8,537 nt of DNA from an uncultured Bdellovibrionales bacterium (GCA_937980625.1 CALJPJ010000063.1:1-8537), one strand, 5' to 3'. Counted from the stretch's first letter, positions 1-6,618 are shown. Translations and numbers: made by a program. Notes: a model not told the origin generated them from the letters alone.

Positions 1-223
1 TATAAAGTCCAATTTTTATGGCTAAAGCATCAGTGAGGCAGCCGATAGTAGTGGCAATAGCAATGAATAAAAATTCTTGTTTAATGTTAATTGAACAATA
101 AAAAAAATGAATGATAAGTAAGATAAAACAGGCACTTAAAAATATAAACATGTTGGCATAAAATAAGGTAGTAATCCACCAGCCTGTTTGTAAGACTAAA
201 ATATTTATCAAGTTTTTATTCAT
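1..223 (-). CDS. DUF2878-like integral membrane protein, N-terminal part only
   Basis: The frame opens with ATG at 223 and runs 74 codons off the left edge without a stop, so the C-terminus is missing. It is strongly hydrophobic, with likely membrane segments at about residues 4-21, 25-42 and 51-68. The pattern LQTGWW near residues 11-16, a central His-containing helix end, and IGCLTDALAIKIGLY near 60-74 follow the start of the DUF2878 family (Q-x-GW, then G-x-x-x-D-x-x-L-x-x-x-G-L). That family has no settled function; from memory its genes often lie near cyclopropane-fatty-acid synthase genes. It is in the same orientation as the gene ending at 305, with an 81-base gap. No Shine-Dalgarno sequence precedes the ATG, but a perfect TATAAT lies 7 bases upstream of it. 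The family call rests on pattern recall from a fragment. Confidence 0.6.
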   Translation of the reverse strand, partial: MNKNLINILVLQTGWWITTLFYANMFIFLSACFILLIIHFFYCSINIKQEFLFIAIATTIGCLTDALAIKIGLY

Positions 224-230
224 AAAATAA

Positions 231-236
231 ATTATA
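231..236 (-). promoter_or_regulatory. Candidate -10 box for the DUF2878-like gene
   Basis: A perfect TATAAT on the minus strand ends 7 bases before the ATG at 223. Transcription would begin at or beside the start codon, giving a leaderless message, which fits the lack of a Shine-Dalgarno sequence. The best -35 at normal spacing (TTTTCA, minus strand 259-254) is poor. Such hexamers arise easily by chance in AT-rich DNA. Confidence 0.25.
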
Positions 237-304
237 GACAAACTTTACTGTTTTGAAAAGGTTTCTTTGCCCTAAGGATTAATATAGGCAACCAGCGAAA
301 GATT

Positions 305-724
305 TTATTTGAGCAAGTCAAAAGTTTTTATAGGTTTTAATTTTTGTTTAAATATAATATGTTCAGCTTCTTGACCACTTAGAACGACAAGTTTAAGGTC
401 GTCACACTTGCAAAATGACTTTAAATGCTTAGTATATTTTTTAAGATGAGGTATGTTTTTTTGTTGTGTAAGATGATAAATGGAGTGAAAGTCATTTATT
501 TTGTGTTTGCCTACTTTGTTAAAGTCTCTGAACAAAAATTTCGTATTGTTATCCCAACTAATATCAATGGCGCGGTTGTAAGGGCTTGAAAAAAGAGCCC
601 AGTCGTAAAAAATAAATAAATCATTTGTTTTAGTTGTGGGTACTAAAAAGTGAGAGATTAAAAAGTAAATAAATAATAGTACGAAATATATTTTTTTAGA
701 TTTAATTGATAGAGTTTGAGTCAT
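305..724 (-). CDS. Small membrane-anchored protein of unknown family
   Basis: This encodes 139 residues of no family I recognise. Residues 11-29 form one strongly hydrophobic segment after a basic start (KSKK), so it is probably a signal anchor with the rest outside the cytoplasm. The exposed part begins with an aromatic stretch (FIFYDWALFSS, residues 37-47) and is basic overall. It holds one closely spaced Cys pair (C-K-C, residues 106-108). The ATG overlaps the TGA of the upstream HTTM-like gene as ATGA, so the two are almost certainly translationally coupled and probably work together. AAGG lies about 10 bases before the start. Small single-span proteins with an F/Y-x-W-x-x-F-S stretch beside HTTM-type proteins are something I recall only loosely, so no function is claimed. 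Confidence 0.7.
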   Translation of the reverse strand: MTQTLSIKSKKIYFVLLFIYFLISHFLVPTTKTNDLFIFYDWALFSSPYNRAIDISWDNNTKFLFRDFNKVGKHKINDFHSIYHLTQQKNIPHLKKYTKHLKSFCKCDDLKLVVLSGQEAEHIIFKQKLKPIKTFDLLK

Positions 725-1533
725 TCTGCACTGGCCTTTTTATTTTTTTCAAAGTCCATAAGTATTGGTGTTATAAATAATAGTAGTAAAATGGCTAAGC
801 GAGTTTGTTTAAAGTTAATGCCTAAAGAAAGCTCCGTTGAAAAATGAAACAGTAAAATTAAAATAGCCCATATTTTGTAATATTTTAATTTTAAAATAGG
901 TATTATACAGCTGATTTGAAAGATTAAGACGCCAATAAAGCCAGTAACAATAAGAAAACTATTGTTAGTTAAAAAATTAGTAATTAAATTATTTTTAAGT
1001 GTTCCTTCAGCGATAGTCACAGCCATATGGTTTAGGCTGATGGTTTCAAAATTTATGTTTTTTTGCCCGATCATATATCTTAATTTCCACAGTCCAGAAA
1101 ATAAGTAGTGGCTTAACAAAACACCTTGTACAGTTCTGATTGTAAGTAGGTTACTACCTTGTGAGAGAGGCTTTTTAATATTTAAAAAACAAATGCCAAT
1201 TGCAATAGCTATCCAGGCGTGTTCACTATGATTAATTTTACCCCTTGAGTATAGCAAAGACAGAGTTAAAATATATAGTGTTGAAGCAATAATTTGAGAT
1301 ATTTTTTTTTTATAAAAGACAAGACACAAAAGATATATAAAAAAGGCAGACACAAAAAAAATTGGCATAAGGTAGTGGGGATTAATATTAATATAGTTTA
1401 ATGGGAAGGCTATGAGCTTATAATTTAAGTCAGGGAAGCTAGTGCGAAAAAAAAAGTATGACTTATTAAATATTAAATGAGCGAGTCCTAGCAGATAGCA
1501 AAGAATTAAAATATGAGTCATTTGAGATTTCAT
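721..1533 (-). CDS. HTTM / vitamin K-dependent carboxylase-like polytopic membrane protein
   Basis: From the ATG at 1533 the protein has 270 residues and about eight hydrophobic spans. A GTG at 1554 would add seven residues. I prefer the ATG because AGGT sits 7 bases before it, while the GTG has no ribosome-binding site. Numbering from the GTG, the stretch YLFSGLWKLRY (150-160) resembles the Y-x-x-(A/S)-G-x-x-K-L motif of HTTM and gamma-glutamyl carboxylase proteins. K157 occupies the place of the carboxylase's catalytic lysine. The later FHFSTELSLGINF (236-248) fits the His-containing helix of the same fold. Bacterial HTTM proteins are mostly uncharacterised, so vitamin K chemistry should not be assumed. 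The gene overlaps the next by 4 bases (ATGA). A 10-base tandem duplication covers the start region. It diverges from thrS. Confidence 0.6.
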   Translation of the reverse strand: MKSQMTHILILCYLLGLAHLIFNKSYFFFRTSFPDLNYKLIAFPLNYININPHYLMPIFFVSAFFIYLLCLVFYKKKISQIIASTLYILTLSLLYSRGKINHSEHAWIAIAIGICFLNIKKPLSQGSNLLTIRTVQGVLLSHYLFSGLWKLRYMIGQKNINFETISLNHMAVTIAEGTLKNNLITNFLTNNSFLIVTGFIGVLIFQISCIIPILKLKYYKIWAILILLFHFSTELSLGINFKQTRLAILLLLFITPILMDFEKNKKASAE

Positions 1534-1553
1534 TGAGTTGACCTGAGTTGACA
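1534..1553. repeat. 10-base tandem duplication at the HTTM-like start
   Basis: TGAGTTGACC is followed at once by TGAGTTGACA, two copies differing only in the last base. On the minus strand, the copy nearer the gene supplies the AGGT used here as the Shine-Dalgarno sequence for the ATG at 1533. The other copy has TGTC instead. The duplication is what separates the two possible starts, GTG 1554 and ATG 1533. Confidence 0.7.
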
Positions 1554-1706
1554 CTGTTTTTCGTATTAATACTTTGTTTTAATAATTAGTATTAGTAAAA
1601 TTTATCACTTTAAATGGTATTTATGTCATTGAATTTATGAACGAATTTGCTTTATATATGATTTTTGACGGGACGCAGCTAAAAGGCTGGGCTTTACCAT
1701 TAAACC

Positions 1707-1736
1707 TTGAGAAAATTACAAGTTATAGAGTATATT
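1707..1736 (+). promoter_or_regulatory. Candidate sigma-70 promoter for thrS-infC
   Basis: TTGAGA (1707-1712) and TATATT (1731-1736) each match the consensus at five of six positions and are 18 bases apart. The predicted start near 1743 gives a leader of about 78 bases carrying a hairpin and the AAGGA at 1776. This is the best pair in the 266-base divergent gap, though AT-rich sequence makes false matches common. Confidence 0.4.
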
Positions 1737-1744
1737 ATTAGTTA

Positions 1745-1763
1745 GCCTTATAGCATATGAGGT
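1745..1763 (+). promoter_or_regulatory. Small hairpin in the thrS leader
   Basis: GCCTTATA and TATGAGGT pair over 8 base pairs, including two G-T wobbles, around a 3-base loop. The hairpin begins at the predicted transcript start and lies about 12 bases before AAGGA. No T-run follows, so it is not a terminator. It could protect the 5' end or affect ribosome access. I see no T-box sequence and no anticodon-like loop of the E. coli thrS operator type. Confidence 0.3.
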
Positions 1764-1787
1764 AAAATTTAAATTAAGGATATCAAC

Positions 1788-1820
1788 TTGTTAATGAAAT
1801 TTACAAAAAATACTAAATAA
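1788..1820 (+). CDS. Possible leader peptide with two Thr codons, abutting thrS
   Basis: A TTG start at 1788 lies 7 bases after AAGGA (1776-1780), the only good Shine-Dalgarno sequence in the leader. It reads ten residues, LLMKFTKNTK in table letters with the first as fMet, and stops with TAA at 1818-1820. The thrS ATG begins at the next base, in the same frame, with no ribosome-binding site of its own. An internal ATG at 1794 is an alternative start. Ribosomes may translate this short frame and reinitiate at thrS. Two Thr codons (ACA, ACT) before a threonyl-tRNA synthetase gene hint at control by Thr-tRNA supply. The frame is very short and could be chance. Confidence 0.28.
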   Translation: MLMKFTKNTK

Positions 1821-3758
1821 ATGTCCAATATTCGTATCCACCTCCCAGATAAATCTATAAAAGAATTTGAATTTGAGCCAACAGTATTACAAGTTGCTGA
1901 AAGTATTGGTTCTCGTTTGGCTAAAGACACATTAGGCGCGCAAATTAATGGCCAACTAGAGGTTGTAGACCTGCGAACTGTGCTGCCCAATGATACTCAG
2001 CTAAAAATTATCACTAAGGGCAGTGACGAGTCCCTGGAGGTGGTTCGCCATTCTGCAGCCCACGTTATGGCTCAAGCGGTTCAAGACATTTGGCCAGAAG
2101 TAAAAGTAACAATCGGTCCAGTAATTGAAAACGGTTTTTTTTATGACTTCGACTCTCCTTTTGCTTTTACACCTGAAGATCTGAAAAAACTTGAGAAAAA
2201 AGTTAACCACTTACTTAAGAAAAATGAAGTAGTCACTAAAGAAATTTGGTCCACTGAAAAGGCAATAGAGACATTTCAAAAAATGGGTGAAACTTTTAAA
2301 GTTGAAATAATTAAAGACCTTGGAGAAGAAGAAGTTTCAATTTATAAACAAGGCGATTGGTTTGATTTGTGTCGTGGTCCTCATGTGCAAAAAATTGGTC
2401 AAATTAAAGCTGTTAAAATTTTACATACAGCAGGAGCTTATTGGCGTGGTGATGAAAATAATCCTCAGCTCCAACGTATATATGCCACAGCTTTTAACTC
2501 CAAAGAAGATTTAGCTGAGCATTTAAAATTGCTAGAAGAGGCTAAAAAGCGTGATCATCGTAAACTGAGTAAGGATTTAGGCTTAGTGTACAATCACCCT
2601 TTTGCTCCTGGAGCTCCCTTTTTTACCGAGCGTGGTTCAATCATATATAATGAACTACAAAACTATATGCGCGAAGGGTATCAGAAGTATGGCTATCACG
2701 AGGTGATATCACCACAAATATTTGATAACCAACTTTACGAAAAATCAGGTCATGATGCGAACTATAAAGAAAATATTTTTTCGACTAATGTCAGTGAGCG
2801 TGAATTTTCAATTAAACCTATGAACTGTCCAGGGCATTGTTTACTTTATGGTGCCACGAAAAAGTCATACCGTGACTTACCTTGGAGAATCGCTGACTTT
2901 GGTAGATTACACCGAAATGAAAAAACTGGCGCTTTACATGGCTTAACCCGAGTGACTACATTTTGCCAAGATGATGCTCATATTTTCTGTCGTGTAGATC
3001 AATTATTTGATGAAATTAAATCCTTTATGATTTTTTTAGATGAAGTTTATAATAAGCTTGGTATGTCTAATTATAAAATATTTTTATCAACTCGCCCAGA
3101 AAAGCGGGTTGGTTCTGATGAGGTTTGGGATCAAGCCGAAAGTGTTTTAGCAAAAGCTTTAAAAAATCTTAACCTAGATTATACTGTAAATGAAGGTGAT
3201 GGTGCTTTTTATGGTCCTAAATTAGATATTATGTTTGTTGATGCTTTAAAGCGGCCATGGCAGCTAGGCACATTACAATGTGATTTTAATATGCCTAATA
3301 ATTTTGATTTAAAGTATGTGGGTGAGGATAACTCAACTCATCAGCCTGTAATGATTCATAGAGCTATTCTTGGAAGTTTAGAGCGCTTTATTGGTGTTTA
3401 CTTAGAGCATACAGCTGGTCGATTGCCGACTTGGTTATCGCCTCAGCAGGTTGTGATCATGAATATTACTTCTAGTCATGATGAGTATTGTAGAAACTTA
3501 GAACAAGAGCTAAAAGCTGCAGGCATAAGAGTTGCCTATGACGATAGAAATGAGAAGTTAGGTTATAAAATACGTGAAGCACAGTTAAAACAAATTCCAT
3601 ATATGATTACCATTGGTGATCAAGAGGTCGAAAATAGTACTGTGTCAGTAAGATTACTTACTGGGGTAAATAAGAATGGATATAACAAAACGGACTTCAT
3701 AACTAATTTAAAAAATGAAGTGAATAATAAAAACTTAAGAACTTTTTTAGAAAATTAA
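1821..3758 (+). CDS. thrS: Threonine--tRNA ligase (ThrRS)
   Basis: This cytoplasmic class II synthetase joins threonine to tRNA-Thr using ATP and edits Ser-tRNA-Thr. It has 645 residues, close to the 642 of E. coli, and is complete. The TGS domain spans about 3-63. The editing domain spans about 65-225, with H77-x3-H81 and C184-x3-H188. The catalytic core runs from about 245 to 535: the zinc ligands C336, H387 and H513 are present, motif 2 arginine is R365 (LHRNE), and motif 3 is around R522 (GSLERF). The anticodon-binding domain follows from about 540. No key residue is missing. It leads an operon with infC, whose start is 33 bases downstream. The ATG has no Shine-Dalgarno sequence and touches the stop of a short upstream frame, so translation may depend on coupling. 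Confidence 0.98.
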   Translation: MSNIRIHLPDKSIKEFEFEPTVLQVAESIGSRLAKDTLGAQINGQLEVVDLRTVLPNDTQLKIITKGSDESLEVVRHSAAHVMAQAVQDIWPEVKVTIGPVIENGFFYDFDSPFAFTPEDLKKLEKKVNHLLKKNEVVTKEIWSTEKAIETFQKMGETFKVEIIKDLGEEEVSIYKQGDWFDLCRGPHVQKIGQIKAVKILHTAGAYWRGDENNPQLQRIYATAFNSKEDLAEHLKLLEEAKKRDHRKLSKDLGLVYNHPFAPGAPFFTERGSIIYNELQNYMREGYQKYGYHEVISPQIFDNQLYEKSGHDANYKENIFSTNVSEREFSIKPMNCPGHCLLYGATKKSYRDLPWRIADFGRLHRNEKTGALHGLTRVTTFCQDDAHIFCRVDQLFDEIKSFMIFLDEVYNKLGMSNYKIFLSTRPEKRVGSDEVWDQAESVLAKALKNLNLDYTVNEGDGAFYGPKLDIMFVDALKRPWQLGTLQCDFNMPNNFDLKYVGEDNSTHQPVMIHRAILGSLERFIGVYLEHTAGRLPTWLSPQQVVIMNITSSHDEYCRNLEQELKAAGIRVAYDDRNEKLGYKIREAQLKQIPYMITIGDQEVENSTVSVRLLTGVNKNGYNKTDFITNLKNEVNNKNLRTFLEN

Positions 3759-3778
3759 TATTAAGCTATAGTAGAAAC

Positions 3779-3784
3779 AAGGAG
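3779..3784 (+). promoter_or_regulatory. Ribosome-binding site that fixes the infC start at AUC
   Basis: AAGGAG is a strong Shine-Dalgarno sequence. It ends 7 bases before ATC at 3792 but 16 bases before the first ATG at 3801, which is too far for normal initiation. ATA at 3786 is only one base away and too close. The spacing therefore selects the AUC codon as the infC start. Confidence 0.65.
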
Positions 3785-3791
3785 AATACTT

Positions 3792-4472
3792 ATCGCTGCA
3801 ATGAGAAAAGGCCAAAGGCAACATAAAAAAAATGGTGGATACCGTGTAAATAAAGATGTAATTGCTCCCGAGGTTCGTTTAATTGACGAAACGGGTAAAG
3901 TGGCAGGAGTGATGACTTCTAGACAAGCTTTAGAAATAGCTGAAGATCGTGGCTTAGATTTAATTGAGATTGCTCCCAACGCTAAACCTCCAACTTGCAA
4001 GATTATGGATTTTGGTAAGTGGAAGTATGAAAATCAAAAAAAGGACAAAGAATCTAAAAAAAGACAAACCATTGTTGTTATTAAAGAAGTTCAATTTCGC
4101 CCAAGAACTGAGGATCACGATTTAAATGTAAAGCTTCGCAATGCGAGACGTTTTTTATTAGACGGCAATAAAGTGAAGGCTAATCTCAGGTTTTCTGGTC
4201 GTGAGATGGCACACCAGGAACAAGGCTTAAAGTTACTTAAAAGGGTAATTGGATTGCTTGATGATGTTGCGGTAGTTGAAACATCTCCTAAAAGAGAAGG
4301 GAGACAAATGTTTGTATTGTTTGCTCCTGATGCAGCTAAAATTAAAGATTATAAAAAAGAACAGGATCGTTTAAAAAAGCTGGAGGCTGAGGGCGGCAAA
4401 GAGGCCCTAGTTGCAGATGCTGCTGAAAAAGCTAAAGCTGCTGAAGAGGAAGCTGCTGCTGCCTCAGAATAA
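3792..4472 (+). CDS. infC: Translation initiation factor IF3
   Basis: IF3 binds the 30S subunit, keeps it apart from 50S, and checks the start codon and initiator tRNA. From AUC 3792 the protein has 226 residues (223 from the in-frame ATG at 3801). I choose AUC because of the spacing from AAGGAG, and because infC genes widely use AUU, AUC or AUA, which IF3 itself discriminates against, giving autoregulation. Numbering from ATG 3801, the N-domain covers about 16-85, including the signature KIMDFGKWKY (67-76). A lysine-rich linker leads to the C-domain, about 93-175, with EVQFRP, FSGREMAH and GRQMFV. Residues from about 176 on are an extra charged tail rich in Ala, Glu and Lys, absent from the 180-residue E. 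coli protein. It follows thrS, but rpmI and rplT do not come after it. Confidence 0.96.
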   Translation: MAAMRKGQRQHKKNGGYRVNKDVIAPEVRLIDETGKVAGVMTSRQALEIAEDRGLDLIEIAPNAKPPTCKIMDFGKWKYENQKKDKESKKRQTIVVIKEVQFRPRTEDHDLNVKLRNARRFLLDGNKVKANLRFSGREMAHQEQGLKLLKRVIGLLDDVAVVETSPKREGRQMFVLFAPDAAKIKDYKKEQDRLKKLEAEGGKEALVADAAEKAKAAEEEAAAASE

Positions 4473-4530
4473 TAAAATAAAATTTTTGCCGTAAGTTATA
4501 ACCTAAGAGTTTTAAGAACTGATTTAATTA

Positions 4531-4578
4531 TGTGATAAAAGCTATGTCAGTTTTATTTGTTTGCAAAAATGACATAGC
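4531..4578 (-). terminator. Intrinsic terminator for the PlsC-like gene
   Basis: GCTATGTCA (4541-4549) and TGACATAGC (4570-4578) form a perfect 9-base-pair stem, and after one mismatch four more A-T pairs extend it. Read on the minus strand, the hairpin starts 16 bases after the TAG at 4595 and is followed by TTTTAT (4540-4535). On the plus strand no T-run follows, so it suits the leftward gene better, though the hairpin may also protect the 3' end of the infC message. Confidence 0.75.
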
Positions 4579-4594
4579 ATTAACCTGAGTTATA

Positions 4595-6322
4595 CTATTT
4601 GGAAGATATCTGTTTGCAATATCTAATAGCAACTTTACTTTTGTCAGTTTTTAGTAAGCGGTGAATATATTCTTGCATAGAATTTGCTTTTACTGCTCCC
4701 CATAATAGACCTTCTCTACTATGCTTCATTGTAGACTCAAAATAGCCAAGCCTAAGGTAATCTGCAAAGCCGTAGGAGCCACCATGTTTAAGAAAAAATT
4801 TAATTACGTCAGAATTTATTTGAGGTCTAATATCAACTAATAAGTCATTACTTGGGTTGTTTTTGGCAAGGTGAGTTTTTCCGTCATGACCTCTTCCATT
4901 GTATGGTTTGGCTAGGGGGATCATTTTTATGCTATAGCCTTCATTCATTAGTCCATCAATTATTCCATTAATTGTGGAGGCATTGGCACGAGCTTCATTA
5001 CTAAATCTAAAGCCATCACCTAATGTTCCAGAAGGGTAGTACATAATATCTAAATTAGGATTTGTTCGGGCCAATTCTAATACTTGTTCCACAGTTCCAG
5101 CCTTACTTCCTTCTCCAACAACAATTATAGAGTTATTTTTATTGGCTAAATTTAAAATCATTTGTCGTGGACGGCCTTGAATAAAGCTGGGTAAGAAATT
5201 ATTAACTGCAGCAAGAATACCAACAGTATTGATACCGACGGCAGCTAATGCGACTTGATCTAACAAGCCATGGGTATGATTAGCTATAATTACTCGTCGA
5301 ACATTATCATTACCTCTTTCTGGTATGTTTTCACGGCCTATAACCTCAGTTTTAACATTAATTATTTTTGCAATGGAGTTCATTATCCCGCTAAGAGCTT
5401 TAGTAAATGGGTTTACATTTTGTCGAGCCTTAGGGTTTCTTATTAGTATATAAAGCGCTTGTATGATTTTAGCACTTAATAGTATAGCATGAGGAGATTT
5501 TTTTAATAAGTTAAATGCTTTTGAAACATTAATACTGAAGGGCTCCTTAATAGGTTTCGCAAAATATTTCTGTGCTTTATGAAAAAATTTTGCATTAGGA
5601 GATAGTCGTTTAACATCTTTAGTGGTTGAAAATCTTGGCTTATTTACTAGATAATGTAAGATACTTTTTTTCATGTCTAGGTACTCTTTTTCTATGCCCT
5701 CTATATTTAGGTTGTTTTGACGCCTGTATATAATATCACTTTTTACAATATCGAGTGTAAAGGCCATACTAATATCTAATGCGTTTTGTGTAAACTGATT
5801 ATATTCATAGTTAAAACTTCGCAATTTAGGAGCACTTTGTTTTAAAATTTGAATATGTTTATTGTTATTTTCAATAGCGCTTTGATTTGAAGGGTTTGTT
5901 TTTAATTTATCAAGCATATCACTAATTGAAACAATAAAGCTTTGTGGTGTGTAGCCTGAACTAAATAGTTCGAGATATTTTTTCTCAAGAGAATTTTCTG
6001 TAGAAGTGAGTTGGTCAAATAAATTATTTATAAATTTTTTATTAGATTCAGACTCTGCAATTAATGATTCAAGTGGGGCTGTAAATGGATTTAGGCCATG
6101 GTTAGTAAGTACGTATTCATATTTATTACTTAATTGCTCATTATTATGGGGTAATGGGGATCGACCAGAATTAGCCGTATCAATTAAATCTCGTTCAATA
6201 GTTGCATAGTTTTTTACAAACTGTTCATAGCTCGTAACGCTATTAATAGTTACCTGGCTTTGCGCAAAAGTAGGTAGAGTGATACAAAAAAGTAAGCAAA
6301 ACGTACAAAATAATTTATTCAT
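4595..6322 (-). CDS. Exported protein with C-terminal PlsC-like acyltransferase domain
   Basis: This encodes 575 residues, complete. GAGG (minus strand 6331-6328) lies 5 bases before the ATG. Residues 1-20 form a typical signal peptide ending TFA before QSQ, suggesting cleavage by signal peptidase I. Residues 21 to about 320 match nothing I recognise and look mainly helical and soluble. Residues about 321-500 carry the order of motifs seen in glycerolipid acyltransferases: IIANHTHGLLD (345-355), QGRPRQM (382-388), YYPSGTLGDG (428-437) and MIPLAKPY (467-474). Two motifs deviate: the His-Asp box reads HX5D (H349 to D355) rather than HX4D, and the usual P-E-G-T is P430-S-G-T. PlsC enzymes normally face the cytoplasm and use acyl-CoA or acyl-ACP, so an exported version is odd. 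Substrate and activity are unknown. The gene stands alone, convergent with infC. Confidence 0.75.
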   Translation of the reverse strand: MNKLFCTFCLLFCITLPTFAQSQVTINSVTSYEQFVKNYATIERDLIDTANSGRSPLPHNNEQLSNKYEYVLTNHGLNPFTAPLESLIAESESNKKFINNLFDQLTSTENSLEKKYLELFSSGYTPQSFIVSISDMLDKLKTNPSNQSAIENNNKHIQILKQSAPKLRSFNYEYNQFTQNALDISMAFTLDIVKSDIIYRRQNNLNIEGIEKEYLDMKKSILHYLVNKPRFSTTKDVKRLSPNAKFFHKAQKYFAKPIKEPFSINVSKAFNLLKKSPHAILLSAKIIQALYILIRNPKARQNVNPFTKALSGIMNSIAKIINVKTEVIGRENIPERGNDNVRRVIIANHTHGLLDQVALAAVGINTVGILAAVNNFLPSFIQGRPRQMILNLANKNNSIIVVGEGSKAGTVEQVLELARTNPNLDIMYYPSGTLGDGFRFSNEARANASTINGIIDGLMNEGYSIKMIPLAKPYNGRGHDGKTHLAKNNPSNDLLVDIRPQINSDVIKFFLKHGGSYGFADYLRLGYFESTMKHSREGLLWGAVKANSMQEYIHRLLKTDKSKVAIRYCKQISSK

Positions 6323-6412
6323 AAAAACCTCGTTTGATTACTTTAATCAGAGCAAGTTGAGTGCCAATTGTTGAATAATTATTTGCTGTTAATAAAGTAA
6401 TTTAAATATGAT

Positions 6413-6558
6413 CAGTGGATATATTTCTTGCCATGGAAGCAAGTAAATAAAACTGAAAATATACTGGGAGCCCTTAATCCACTGTAATTACTTATAAATT
6501 TATTGTTATCTTGAAGTTTTAAATAATGAGAGCTTATAGCTAATTATTGATCTCCCAG
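6413..6558. repeat. Interleaved inverted repeats in the gap upstream of the PlsC-like gene
   Basis: CAGTGGAT (6413-6420) is complementary to ATCCACTG (6477-6484). CTGGGAG (6464-6470), inside that first pair, is complementary to CTCCCAG (6552-6558), outside it. The two stems would form a pseudoknot-like fold. A further hairpin, CTTGC / GCAAG (6428-6432, 6438-6442), lies inside the first stem. These are the G+C-richest words in an otherwise AT-rich stretch. The structure could be a small RNA, a leader element of the leftward gene, or chance. Confidence 0.3.
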
Positions 6559-6618
6559 GAAATGAGTTGATGTCATTTGTAGTGAGTGTCAAAGTTATTT
6601 TTTATTGGACATAAATTG

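Noticed and set aside
266..292. Weak hairpin (TTGCC...GGGCAA on the minus strand) after the 139-residue gene, considered as a terminator.
   Set aside because: The stem is about five good pairs with a bulge and no T-run follows, so termination is not supported.
1665..1700. TTGACGGGACGCAGC, a G+C-rich island before thrS, recalls the GGGACGCA core of the class I cyclic di-GMP riboswitch.
   Set aside because: The other required parts, the GGGCAAACC strand and the GNRA-loop hairpin before the core, are absent. Only a 5-base-pair hairpin (CAGCT/GGCTG) is visible.
1721..1823. T-box riboswitch before thrS.
   Set aside because: No T-box consensus, specifier loop or terminator/antiterminator pair is visible in the leader of under 100 bases.
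1769..1990. Minus-strand open frame of 73 codons over the start of thrS.
   Set aside because: It is the shadow of the conserved ThrRS TGS-domain coding sequence and has no ribosome-binding site or family resemblance. The same applies to the open frames at 2001-2210, 2320-2514, 3761-4000, 6006-6209, 7080-7286, 7947-8174 and 8099-8299.
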